Shown here: piece after piece, positions 21,388 to 32,455 of the stretch
How positions within the stretch are numbered: the first letter of the stretch is position 1
Layout: each line of letters begins with the position of its first letter
Origin: Ctenosaura bakeri
Lineage: Eukaryota > Chordata > Lepidosauria > Squamata > Iguanidae
NCBI GenBank assembly: GCA_948474755.1
Contig: CAOLHI010002136.1
Location: 558,001 to 622,000 of the forward strand
Length of the DNA stretch: 64,000 bases
Direction: 5' to 3'
The notes under the pieces: model-generated
What the model was told of the DNA's origin: nothing
The model's database searches: none
Seen by the model: the letters and a program-made list of their open reading frames with translations, nothing else
Position numbers and translations under genes: made by a program

Positions 21388-22261
21388 TATGTCTGTTCAT
21401 TATAATTCACAATGGACCCCTAAGAATTTTCCAGTGGAGAAGGCAAAAAATCTCAATACTGTTTCAATTTCTTCAAGACTAAATGCCGCCCCTTGCAGTT
21501 TCCTCAGGAGTGTGGGGCATCAGGCCTGCTTGGTAATGGATGGGGGCCATTACCAAGCAACTCTGAAGCAACTCTGCAGTCCCGTAGAGCTCTCCCACGC
21601 CTTGCAGCAACTGCCTTAAATTCCCTTTTTTGCTGCAAGAAATCTGCTCCCTGTTCTCTACTGCCTGAAATGACTTTTTTGCTGGTAGTTGCCTGTCATA
21701 GGTCAGCTCACCTTTGACCTTTCCAGTTTGGGCCAAGCTAGAACAAAAAGTCTAAATCACTCTGTTACATATCATTTATGAATCTGTTCTTCAGCTTTGT
21801 GTTACGTGTTATGAATAACACAGAACACATGTAACACGTGTGTTATGAATAAATCTGTTCTTCAGCTTTGGTTCAGCTAATACAGGAAAGGTTACTGTTA
21901 TTCTAATGCATCTAAATTGATCTTCAATTAAAAAAAGAGAGATTTTTTTGAGTTAAATGTCTTCTTTAAAAAATTCCAGTCTGTTCATTAGTGAAGACAG
22001 AGACACATATTTGGCTCTGTCTTATAATGGACAAGACAATAAATCAACTCAAAAATCAAAACAAAATCCAAAACACATGCACGAAAATTTGTTCTCCATA
22101 ACTCTCATAGGAAATATAATCAAAATATAAAGCAATTCAGTGCAATTTGCAAATGTCCATGTTTTTAGTTAGTAATATTTGATTAATTTCCAAGAAGCAC
22201 GCTATAGACATTTGCATTTGTCTGAAGAACCATTACAAGAACTGCTGTAGAATTCAAAGAC
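21388..22261. other. Intergenic with hairpin and local duplication
   Basis: GCTTGGTAATGG and CCATTACCAAGC form a hairpin at about 21528-21558. At 21778-21870 ATCTGTTCTTCAGCTTTG occurs twice around GTGTTATGAATAACAC and a second GTGTTATGAATA. No gene. Confidence 0.55.
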
Positions 22262-22560
22262 ATACCTGCGTTAGTCTGGGTCGGTATGTAAAGGAATCTT
22301 ATAGCACTCTAGAGACTGAGAGAAATATCCTTCCTCCCAGCTTTGTCCCCCAATTACCGTTGTTAAAACTGGATTTGTCACCTCATCACCATACCCACAT
22401 GTTTTACATTTCTGTTGCTATTCACACACACACAAACTGCTCATTTAGAGATATAAATGTCTGCCCATAGATACTTAACTCCATGCATCTTTTGAAGAAG
22501 ACTCAGTCTATGAAAGCTTATGCTAACAACTCCTTTCTTTCACTCTCAAAGGTAGTGCAG
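22262..22560. repeat. Interspersed repeat, family uncertain
   Basis: Contains ACCTGCGTTAGTCTGGGTCG at the left and TCTATGAAAGCTTATGCTAA towards the right. This layout is familiar from a dispersed sauropsid repeat; a related end occurs at 63420-63530 (AAAGGCTTATGCCAAATAAA). I cannot name the family with confidence. Confidence 0.45.
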
Positions 22561-23639
22561 GAACTTATGTAAATTGATTTCAGTTTTGACTGCTTATGTG
22601 CAGGATAACTGTCTAGACTTTCTACTGCTACTGCAGATACTACTGAATTGAGGACACTATTGCCTTTCAGTTTAAAATCAGCTTTTTAGCTATGAGGAAG
22701 GCTGCAGTAGAAACACTGCTGAAAGTTTTGTCTGTCTGTACAATTTCCCCCTGCAAGCACACAAGAGCCTTTATTTTTCTAGTTGGGCTATGTATACATT
22801 GAGATTGTTTCCCCAGCTGGAATCCCAGATCATGACATACAATGGATTAATTCTACCTCAGACAGAATATTTTCACCCTCAGAACTTACTGAGATTTATT
22901 TAACATAATGCAAGAACAGGAATTTGACATTTTCAGGGTGAGGAATACAACTGTCCTCTTGTTAAGGATGGAAAGTTCAAAGGCTTTGAAGAGTGTGGAG
23001 CTGCATGCATACATGTGGGTGTGCAAGTGCATAAACACATGTGCATTTCCACTGGAATAAAATGATGAATACGAGTTTTATGGGGAAAGAACACTGCAAA
23101 GAGTTAGGTACATGGAAAGACAATGCTGAATCAATATAAAACATTCACTTTTTCATGACCTTTGCAAATCTCTGGGGACTTCTCAAGGATGAAAGTTTTA
23201 AAAAATGGAAAAATTGTTGTCAAGTATGATCATATTATTTTAAGCAAAGTTTACATTTAAAATGGTTAATTTGAACACTAAGTATAGCAACACTGTGACA
23301 TTTCTAGCTCCATTGTACTCTGTCTGTTAAAAATGTGGATTTTTTGGAACACAGCTCCTGGTCTTAGTTGTTCAGAAATGTTCAGTCTAAATACACATGT
23401 ATGCATCTTTAATGATTTCAGCTATTCTCTTTCTCTTTCTGGCTCTTTCTCATGCTCTCTCTTTCTCTCTCTTTGTTACAGTGTTAGAATTTGGTAACTG
23501 CTACACCATATTGCAGTTGATTACACACACTGGTCTCTAATGCCAGCTGCCAATCGTCAAATGGTACAGATTGTACAGTGTGCTGTCTCTGTGAGAGAAA
23601 ATTATCAGGTGTGCTCCAATGAAAGGTCTAAGTATCATT
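22561..23639. other. Intergenic, nothing recognised
   Basis: No exon or named repeat. A TCTC-rich stretch occurs at 23415-23475. Confidence 0.5.
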
Positions 23640-24180
23640 TGCATTTGTTGTCAATTTGCAGTCAAACCAGTTTCAACTTATGGTGGTCTATGAGTGAGAG
23701 AGAGACTTCCTGAGACCACTCCACTTTCTTAAACTCAGGGGGGGGGGGTGGCTTTCTTAATTGCGTCTATCTACCTGCAATGCAGTCTTCCTCTTTTCCT
23801 TCTGCCTCTCACTTTATCAAGTATTATTATCTTTCCTAATCATATCAGATAATACGAGAACCATATTATCTCATGATATTTCCAAAGTACAATAGTTTCA
23901 ATCATCTTCATTTCTAGGAAAAGTTCGTATTTGTCTAGAACCCATTTGTCTTTTCGAGCAGTACATTGTATCCACAGAACTTTCCTCCAGAACCACACTG
24001 CAATCAAGTTAATTTTCCTCCGATAAGCTTTCTTCGCTGTCAAGCATTCATACCCACGCATAGAAATGAGAAATGCAATGGTATGGATGAGCCTGACTTT
24101 GTCATTAAATGAGATAGCCTTACACTTCAGAATTTCATTTAATTCCTTCATAGCCACTCTTCCAAGTCTTAGGCCCTTTC
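23640..24180 (-). mobile_element. BovB/RTE LINE 3' fragment
   Basis: On the minus strand 24175 to about 23930 encodes the C-terminal part of an RTE-type polyprotein: KCKAISFNDKVRLIHTIAF, then RGYECLTAKKAYRRKINL and a tryptophan-rich FWRKVLWIQCTARK. The pattern (YGCESW.. KKAERRRI.. ELWCWRR-like) is that of BovB. It passes into the usual 3' untranslated region ending in CATAAGTTGAAACTGG. Several residues have decayed, including the conserved acidic/aromatic positions, so it is dead. BovB is the presumed partner of the Sauria SINEs. Confidence 0.75.
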
Positions 24181-25090
24181 CACATGATGTCACTATCCTG
24201 AAATAGGAGCGAGTTGTTTCCAGTCCAAGAGTCATGCTATTTCATGACATCATTACTATCCAGCCGCTATTCCGTCCCTAAGTGTTGCAAAACCGTCTTA
24301 TACCATTTTCAGAAAAATTCCGTGAAGAGCCTCCTTTAGAGCTTCAATCCCATCAGCCAGCTCAATATGGTAACATAATAGTGCTTGATAGCACTTCCTG
24401 TCCTCCCAGATCCAGGAGTGGGTGGGGATGTTGGGTATACCCAGCTTGTCCCTTCCTCAGCTACTCTTGTGATGTAGTAACTTTTAAATCTATCACCTCT
24501 TCATGTTTATTTTAAATTTCTCACCTGAGTTAAATTTTTTATTTTTTTAATACATTTTTAAGCATTATAGCTCAAAAGTGCAATAGTGTACTGGCGTGTC
24601 ATGCCATTGCAACATTGCTGTGCTAGTACAGCTTGCAAAAACAAAACAAAACAAAACAAAAACATAGAAAAACCAAACCAATCAGGACATTGGGGCCAGG
24701 TGAAGGCAGAGAAAGGGAGTGGACATTGTAGTGCGGAAGTAACACCAGTGGTAATACCACTACCCATCCACTTAAGGTGGAAGGGTGTGGAAGAGAGTGT
24801 TTCTAACTTGCTACCATTGTGTGAATGGCAATTCTGCAATTGTAACAGAAACATGTGCTAATGGGGTATGGTGCTGAAACAGTCTTCATCTTCCTCTGAT
24901 CTTTTTAACTATCATCTCAATTTTCATTGGTATCTGCCTGACAATTTGTCCATGGCACTGCAAATGTCTGGAGATGGACAAGCAATCCAACTGCAAAGTC
25001 TTTCCCACACATAATGCACTCTGGTTAGCCCTGGGGAAATGACCATAAATCTGTCTTATATTCCTGTTAGGATAGATGTTATAAATACTA
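24171..25090. other. Intergenic; one GGCC-type terminus at 24171
   Basis: GGCCCTTTCCACATGATG at 24171-24188 looks like the start of another GGCC-ended element, but I see no matching right end. An (AAAAC)n stretch lies at 24637-24660. No gene. Confidence 0.45.
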
Positions 25091-25688
25091 CAGTAATATA
25101 ATTAGTGGCCCCTCCACTTTTGCAAAGGTACGGGGCACAGAACCCTTGTCAAAATGAGAAAAACCACACACCCCACCCCATGATTCCCCTTCCTTTCCCT
25201 TCTGGGGCTCCCCCCTCCCATTCCCTTGCCTGTTGTGCATCAGGGCCAGAGGTAAGGGAATGGTGGGAGGAAGCTCTGGAGGGGAGAAGGACAGCTTATG
25301 TGAGCCTTTACCTACCCCATTCCCTTCCCTTTTGCCTCGGGGCAAGTTCTCGGCACCGGGGCCAGAGGAAAGGGAATGGGGAGAACTCCAGAGGGGCAAA
25401 GGAAGGTCCATACAAAACTTCTCTCCATTCCCTTGCCTTTTGCCTCAATGCTAGTTCATAGTGCTGGGACTAGAGGCAAGGGAATGAGAGGGGGGAGCTC
25501 CAGAGGGGAAAAGGAAGGCGTGTGCATGCATTCTCTCCCCTCGTTTCCTTGCCTTTTGTCTGGGCACTTGCCTTTCTTCTCCGTGCCCAGCAAAATGCAA
25601 GGGAATGGGAGAAGGGGGAAGGCACGCACGCACCTCACAAATAATCAAATTCACTAAAGGCAAACCTGCAAATGTGGAAGGAGGACTG
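25091..25688. mobile_element. Mariner/pogo-like nonautonomous element with TA duplication
   Basis: The left end is CAGTAATATAATTAGTGGCC with CCTCCACTTTTGCAAA; the right end is CCTGCAAATGTGGAAGGAGG followed by ACTG. TA lies on both sides (25089-25090, 25689-25690). The copy at 56677-57147 shares the termini. A TA target and CAGT ends fit Tc1/mariner (pogo/Tigger) elements. There is no transposase; most of the interior is the minisatellite at 25219-25640. Confidence 0.75.
25219..25640. repeat. Minisatellite of about 105-115 bp units
   Basis: Four imperfect units each open with ATTCCCTTGCCTTTTG-like sequence and have GAGGCAAGGGAATG about 50 bp later, so each unit can form a hairpin. Next comes CTCCAGAGGGG(C/A)AAAGGAA. 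The overlapping ORFs on both strands here come from this tandem and are not genes. Confidence 0.75.
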
Positions 25689-25839
25689 TATATAATGTTG
25701 CATTATTGTTTATCTACCTTTTTGATAAAATTTCTCATCAGAGGTGGAAGAAAACTTGGAACTTGTCGACAACATTTGGCCTTTTAACTCTCATGTTCTC
25801 CAGAGACTGCAAAGTCCAACTAGTTCCTCACTTGCCTTT

Positions 25840-28173
25840 CAGACAATTTCATGATCCAGAAGGTGGAAGAGGCAACAAGGAGATCGGCTATTTTAGATCT
25901 GATCCTGACCAACAGGGATGACCTAGTAGATGAGGTGGAGGTGGTGGGATCCTTACGGGGGAGTGACCAGACTCTTTTGGAGTTTGTCATTCAGTGGGAG
26001 GGAGAAGCCAAGTGTAGCCAGACACGCATCCTAAACTTTAAGAAAGCTGATTCCTCTAAACTTAGGGAGTTACTTGCTGAAATCCCATGGTCAATAATAC
26101 TAAAAGAGAAAGGAGTTCATGACAGATGGGAGTTTCTTAAAAGTGAGATACTGAAGGCACAATTGAAAACTGTGCCAATAAGGAGGAAAAATGGCAGGTC
26201 TCTAAAGAAACCAGAATGGTTGACTAAAGAACTCTCAGCTGAGCTACGTGTTAAAAGAAACATGTACAGGAAATGGAAGAATGGTGAAACCACCAAAGAG
26301 GAATTCAAGCAAATAGCCAGGATATGTAGGGAGAAGATCAGATAAGCTAAAACACAGAATGAACTCAGGCTTGCCAGAGACATTAAAAACAATAAAAAGG
26401 GTTTTTTTAGATATGCTTGCAGCAAATGAAGAAACAAGGAAATTATAGGGTCGCTGCATGGAGAAGATGTCCAGTTATTAACGGAGGGAAGAGAGAAGGC
26501 AGAACTACTCAACACCTTCTTTGCTTCAGTTTTCTCCCAAAAGGATAGAAGTACTCAACCTGGGGGTGTGGAGAGCAGATGAGGAAGGGAGGGAAATGCA
26601 GCACAGAATAAGTAGAGGAATATTTAGCAGGAATATTTGGCTAAACTAGATGAATTCAAGTCTCCAGGGCCAGATGAATTACATCCAAGGATATTAAAAG
26701 AACTGGCAGAAGTCATTTCTGAACCACTTGCAACAATCTTTGAGAACTCTTGGAGAACAGGAGAAGTCCCACCAGACTGAAGGAGAGCAAATGTCATCCC
26801 CATCTTCAAGAAGGGGAAAAAAGAGGACTCAAATAATTATCACTTGGTCAGCCTGACATCAATACCAGTAAAGATCCTAGAGCATATCATTAAACAGTCC
26901 ATTTGTAATTACTTAGAAAGCAATGCTGTAATCACTAAAAGTCAACATGGATTTCTCAGAAATAGGTAATGCCAGACTAATCTTATCTTTTTTTATGATA
27001 GGGATACAAGCTTGATAAATGAAGGGAATGCTGTAGACATGGCATATCTTGACTTCAGTAAGGCCTTTGACAAAGTTCCCCATGACATTCTTGCAAAGAA
27101 GCTACTAAAATACTGGACAGGGCTGCTGTTAAGTGGATTGGTAATTGATTGACTGACCAAACCCAAAGAGTGCTCACCAATTGGCTGCTTTTATCCTGGA
27201 GAGAAGTGACTAGTGGGGTGCCACAGGGTTCTGTCCTGAGCCCAGTGCTATTCAACATCTTCACCCATGACTTGGATGAAGGAGTGGAGGGCATGCTAAT
27301 CAAATTTGCAGATGACACCAAATTGGGAGGGGTTGCTAATAGCCCAGAGGACAAGATCAAATCTCCAAATGACCTTGACAGATTGGAGAGCTAGGCTAAA
27401 GCTAACAAAATGAATTTCAACAGAGAGAAATGTAAAGTCCTACACTTAGGCAGAAAAAATGGAATGCACAAATATAGGATGGGGAACACATGGCTGGATA
27501 GCAGTACATGTGAAAGGGATCTAGGAGTCTTGGTAGATCACAAGCTGAACATGAGTCAGCAGTGTGATGCAACAACCAAGAAAGCCAATGGGATTCTTGG
27601 TTGCATCAATAGGAGTATGGTGTCTAGATCACAGGAGGTAATGGTACCACTCTATTCTGCATTGGTTAGGCCTTATTTGGAATACTGTGTCCAGTTCTGG
27701 GCTCCTCAATTCAAGAAGGATATCAACAATCTGAACATGTCCAGAGGAGGGTGACCAAAATGGTGAAGGGTCTGGAAGCCACGCCCTATGAGGAACGGCT
27801 TATGGAGCTGGGGATGTTTAGTCTGCAGAAGAGAAGGTTAAGGGCATGATAGCCATGTTTAAATATTTGAAGGGATGTCATGTTGAGGAGGGAACGGGCT
27901 TGTTTTCTGCTGCTCCAGAGACTAGGACAAGGAGCAATGGATTCAAGCTGCAAGAAAGGAGACTCCACTTGAACCTCAGGAAGAACTTCCTGACAGTCAG
28001 AGCTGTCCAACAGTGGAATATGCTGCCTCAGAGTATGGTAGAGTCTCCTTCTTTGGAAGTTTTTAAGCAGAGGCTGGATGGCCATCTGTTGGGAATGCTT
28101 TGATGGGTGTTCCTGCATTGCAGGTCGTTGGCCCCTGTGGTCTCTTCCAACTCTATGATTCTATGATTCTATG
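25840..28173 (+). mobile_element. CR1 LINE, 5'-truncated, 3' complete
   Basis: This begins within the endonuclease C-terminus (RSAILDLILTNRDDLVDEVE), continues through the linker (KPEWLTKELSAELR) and the reverse transcriptase (AFDKVPHDI, SGVPQGSVLSPVLFNIFTHD, FADDTKLGG near 27304), then the C-terminal part ([30 protein letters not shown]). It ends with two copies of the CR1 octamer ATTCTATG at 28153-28170. The catalytic aspartate pair is retained, but stops and frameshifts (for example in-frame TAA at 26343 and later shifts near 26950 and 27760) make it inactive. Confidence 0.9.
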
Positions 28174-28887
28174 AGAGGATGCAATCTAGAGACTGAGTTG
28201 TAATCTCAGTCTCCACTACGATACATCCAGGATGAAACTGAACCAGGGGCTGATGAAAACTCCACAAATCATTCAGGTCTGGACTCTCTAGGGTATAGGA
28301 AATAATATTTCCTGAGGAGGAATGCCTACACCTTGATTCAGACGATGTGGCCAGACTTGCTCCCAGATCATGACAATAAAGAAGGATGAAGGTAGGGTTT
28401 GACATGAGTGCTTTGCTTGACAGTTTGCTCATGTGCAGTGGCTTGTTAATGAACTTTGGTTTAGAACATCTTCTCTGATTTACCTGATTCTGTGGTAGGA
28501 CTATTTGTCTTAATCCAGGCCTTACTCTTCAGATTGTGTCTCTGGCCAGCCTTTGACTGGTCTGGCTGCTTGGCTGTGCCTGGCTTACCTATCTGACTCT
28601 GATCTGTGACCTCTATGCCTGGAAGCATGACAGATTTGCTTATAGCTTCTGCTTCAGTTTTTTAGCATTTGCTCTGCAAAACTATTTTTTTTCTTTTACA
28701 ATAAGGTGCCAAATTGATTGACACACAATGGTATGCTACTAGCTGGATCCTATGCATGTTTATGCAGAAATCTGGCTATATTCACTTCGATTCACTCCTC
28801 AGTGAATGCTCATTTGCTTGCAGTATGAAACTTTTTAAGAACTGCTGCATTCTCCACAAAGATATAACTTGACCCATATTGAAAAAT
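28174..28887. other. Intergenic, nothing firmly recognised
   Basis: 28500-28630 has the CTGG/TGACC-rich character of old LTR sequence but no defined ends. The SINE target duplication occupies 28876-28887. Confidence 0.4.
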
Positions 28888-29079
28888 AAGAGATCCAGCG
28901 TGGTGTAGTGGTTGGATTATGGGACTACAACCCTGGAGATCAGGGTTCAATTCCCCACTTGACCATGGAAAACCAGTGGGTGATTTTGGGTGTGTCACAC
29001 ACACTCAGCCCAAGAATACCGCATGATAGGTTCGCCTTAGGGCTGCCATAAGTTGGAAATTTGAAGGCACACAAGAACA
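28888..29079 (+). mobile_element. tRNA-headed SINE (Sauria-like) with 12-bp target duplication
   Basis: The head holds an A box (TGGTGTAGTGG) and a B box (GGTTCAATTCC). The body has CCATGGAAAACCAGTGGGTG, and the tail ATAGGTTCGCCTTAGGGCTG then TTGAAGGCACACAAGAAC. ATATTGAAAAAT flanks both sides (28876-28887 and 29080-29091). The intact duplication means the element is full length and not very old. Confidence 0.9.
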
Positions 29080-29091
29080 ATATTGAAAAAT

Positions 29092-31796
29092 GCATGGAGT
29101 TTGTCTTTAATTCACTTTTATGCTGGTATAAAAAGGGAGTGACCCATATGTTGGTTGTAGAGATAGGGCAAAAAAATCAGTCTTTGTATATGGGAGCGTC
29201 TCCCAGGGAACAGAGCAAGACTGACTTCTGAGTAAACATGTATAGAGTCAAGCAGAATGCCTCATACTCACATCATACTTACTTTAGCATAGGAGTCTAG
29301 CTTTTTTGGTTGCTTGTTTTTGGTCTCTTTTATCAGGACTGGCACAGAGCATTTGGCTGTCTAAGGTGGACAATGACAGGACCTCTCCCATCCCACGTAC
29401 AAAATCCAACTGCGACTGGCAGGTGGTTCTTCTTTGAGTATGCATGGCAGGATAAGATCCTCAGTTGAGCATAAAGGCAGAAGGTTGGTTTGGGGTAGCA
29501 AGGGAGGCAGAGTGGGACACAGCTCTCTCCTCCAACATTTTGTTACCACCTGCCAACATCTGCTGTGAGCCTCATATATTAAAATACCATTTAAATCAAG
29601 GTAGGCCAAGCTAGAAACATAAGTGGACTGTTTGGTCATCAGTTTGAGATGGGTACTGTGACTGTGAAGTATTCTCAATAATACCCATAGCATTGTTGAT
29701 CTTGATAATCAACTTCGGCTGACATTTTTTCTTTTCAAAAATGGTGACACATTGCCTGTTAGGATTACTTATTTCTGGCCTAACTGCATTTTTTGTTCTG
29801 CAGGCAAAATACTGCCTGGCTTGAAAATGGATATATAGCAATGGAACTAAAATCGATATGTACATTTGCTGCAGTCATATGCATGTAGTCTAGAATTCTA
29901 GATGATCCATGACTTCTAAACAGACATCTAGAGCCAGTCTCTTATATTCCCTAGGTTTGGCCAGCTTCTTATACCTGAGAATTTGTGAAGATTTTCAGGA
30001 AAATAATAATAATTACAGTGTGATCATCATATGTATTAGACAAAAATGGGTGCACATTTTTCCCACTGATAATAGAATGAGTAACTCTTCTACTGAAATC
30101 AAGCACTTTTACAGGATTGCACCAACCAATACAGTATATTCACACTTAAGGTATTTACCAGGTTAGAACCTAACTTTGTGATTAGTCAAAGCAACAAATT
30201 ATACCGAGGCAATAACATGTTGCATGATCTTCTCTTCATATAGTCCCACACAAACTACAAATACTCTTCTGTTTAAGAAATGAGATTTCCTTTGTTCCAT
30301 AACTTTGCTCTGTCCTGAATTCTAATCCCCCTTATGTCTAATTTAAGTAGGAGAATTTCTCAAATTAACCCCATAACTGGACTGGGCATGCACAGTTTGC
30401 CTCATGTTTCAGGACCTTCAGTTCACTTGTGTTACTTTCCATTATTTCCGTGTTACTGAGAGAACACTGAAGAAAAGCACTGATATTGTACTTGTAAGTG
30501 TCCTGTTATTCCTTTGTTCAGAATGACATTGTCTGTGAACGGAGCAGCCACAACTCCCAGCACAAAATTCAGAACGATGAAGGATTACTAGTGCTCTGGT
30601 TCCACTTACAGAATGAGAAGAAATAGTAAAAGAAGAGTTTTAGAAGTATCTCCACTTACATTACTTTGCCTCAAACAAATAAAAACTGGGACATACAGGC
30701 TGTTTCTTTTGGAACTTGGGAAACTGCTTTAGAACAGAGGAGAAAACATTTCTCCCTAGACCAGTATAATCTACTCTGAATAAAAGCAGCCCTCCTGGGT
30801 TTGGGAAGAACTCTGTGACATCACTCAAGTTTGATCTGACCCTTTTGTCTGGAGATGCCAGAAGTTGACTCCAGATGCTATACATGTATTCTGCCTGAAA
30901 AGGGTAATAAAAATGATCAGGGCCTCAGCACTTTTGGCATAAGGAAAGGCCACAGTGTTTGCAGCTTGTCAGTTTGGAATGGGTGGGAATCATCCAGCCC
31001 TAGTAATGGGGTTCCATGACTTCCTTCATATGCCTTAGACTGAATGGCTGATGTTGAGAATGATAGGAGTTTCAGTCCAACAACATCTGGAGGGCCACAT
31101 GATTTTCACCTCATTTTAGGAAAATGGGAGCATTTGTAGGCATGTGAAAGGCATGTAGGCAAGTGAAAGTGGCTGTAGGGATGTGTCCTTCTCACAATAT
31201 TAAAAACTTGTGATTCTCCAAAGAAACTGATGGCTTTGATATCCAGAACGGGGGGGGGCTACTTTTTTTCATGGGAGGTAATTATACTTCCACAAGAGGT
31301 AATGATAGCTACGAGCTTAAGTGGCTTTGAATGCTCTGATTTCCACTCTAGTTTGAAGACATCATAATAGTTCTGATTTGCAGTCAAATGGAATGTAGAA
31401 GGGAATTAGACAAGGGGAAAAAGAGCACACAAGCCTAAGGTTTCAGCACAAACAACCAAATTATGGCATGTTGTATTTAAACCAAGCATTTGTCTCTCAC
31501 ACACAAAAATACACTAGCCAAGTTATTTTACATTAGGGCATTTTTCCTTAACCTTGAGAAAGACAGATCTTTTGTGCTGTTTGCTGATTACTCTAAATAG
31601 TATCTTTTGTATTTTATTATATATATTATGTATTTAACCCTACCAAAAATGTGCAAAGCCTGGCTTTTGTTTTTGTCTGAAGTTAATTGTCTTGTGTTAT
31701 TTTTGTTTTCAGAGAACACATCATAAATGGCAATATATTCTAGAAAAATAATTCAGAGAACAGAATAGATGCAAATAGTTATCCAAAGTACTCAAT
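29092..31796. other. Intergenic downstream of SPON2; minor repeat pieces
   Basis: No gene recognised. 31060-31105 (GGAGTTTCAGTCCAACAACA then TCTGGAGGGCCACAT) is a fragment of a widespread sauropsid hAT-like element. 30770-30890 on the minus strand resembles another dispersed repeat. AATAAA on the minus strand at about 31612-31618 is a possible polyadenylation signal for SPON2. Confidence 0.45.
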
Positions 31797-32276
31797 GGCC
31801 ATTTCTGCCCTACATTGTTATAGTGCTATTATTCCACTTTCATCATCCCGTGGAATCCTGGGGTTTGTAGTTTAGGGAGGGACATTTAGAATTCTCAGCC
31901 AGAGAGCTCTTTGGCCTCAGGAAACTACAAACCCCAGAATTCCATAGGATGTTGAAAGTAGAGTAATAGCACTTTAACACTGTAGTGTGGAAATGGCCAG
32001 TGTAATTCTTTTACAACAAAAATGCTTTTTAGAGGTCTAAAAATATAGTTTTGCTATCTTATCCACCACTAGGAGGCACTGCAGGCATTCACAAATAAAA
32101 TACTGTTTTCTTGGCAGGAGATAAATACATCCATGTATCCAATTATGTAAAAATGTCAACAAAATATTACAACTACCCTGAACTATTAACAGAATGTTAA
32201 TAGAATAGGCAATATTAACTAAGTATATCCTATATTTAAATTATCTAAATAATTTTTGTAAAAGAGCTATCTCATC
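31600..32276 (-). other. SPON2: Probable SPON2 3' untranslated region
   Basis: Sequence after the stop codon. The first canonical AATAAA on the minus strand that I find is at about 31612-31618, giving a 3' untranslated region of about 650 nt that would include the MITE at 31797-31998. The end is inferred only from that hexamer. Confidence 0.4.
31797..31998. mobile_element. GGCC-ended palindromic MITE
   Basis: Ends GGCCATTTCTGCCCTAC and GTAGTGTGGAAATGGCC, arms complementary, flanks AAT and AGT. 202 bp. If SPON2 uses the distal polyadenylation signal near 31.6 kb, this element lies in its 3' untranslated region. Confidence 0.88.
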
Positions 32277-32455
32277 TCAAACACAATTGTCTGGTTCACA
32301 TTCTGCTTCTTCGTTCAGGATCGGGCAAGGTGTCCCATTATTGGCAGGCTGAAGAAGTATGTAACGTGTTCTTCTTTTGCTTCCTAAATGTCCACATGTC
32401 CCTTTGCAAAGGCCCCAAGAAGACCAGAGTGATGTCTCACAGTCCAGTGGAGTTT
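32277..32455 (-). CDS. SPON2: SPON2 exon 6, thrombospondin type-1 repeat and stop
   Basis: The acceptor CTGTACTGCAG is followed by AA, which completes a GAA codon with the G left by exon 5, then [42 protein letters not shown] and AECEPDNCV with TGA at 32277-32279. It has six cysteines and the WSSW motif of a type-1 repeat, whose first tryptophan is a known C-mannosylation site in this family. It lies 12.3 kb from exon 5. Confidence 0.95.

Noticed and set aside
25105..25657. Overlapping ORFs of 70-118 codons on both strands
   Set aside because: They come from the 110-bp minisatellite inside a mariner-like element.
28888..28960. A tRNA gene
   Set aside because: A and B boxes are present but the cloverleaf is not kept; it is the head of a SINE with a target duplication.
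1..31600. Exons of neighbours commonly linked to SPON2 in vertebrates (such as RNF212 or CTBP1)
   Set aside because: I looked for RING-type cysteine patterns and other recognisable domains in the translated frames and found none; short exons could still be missed.
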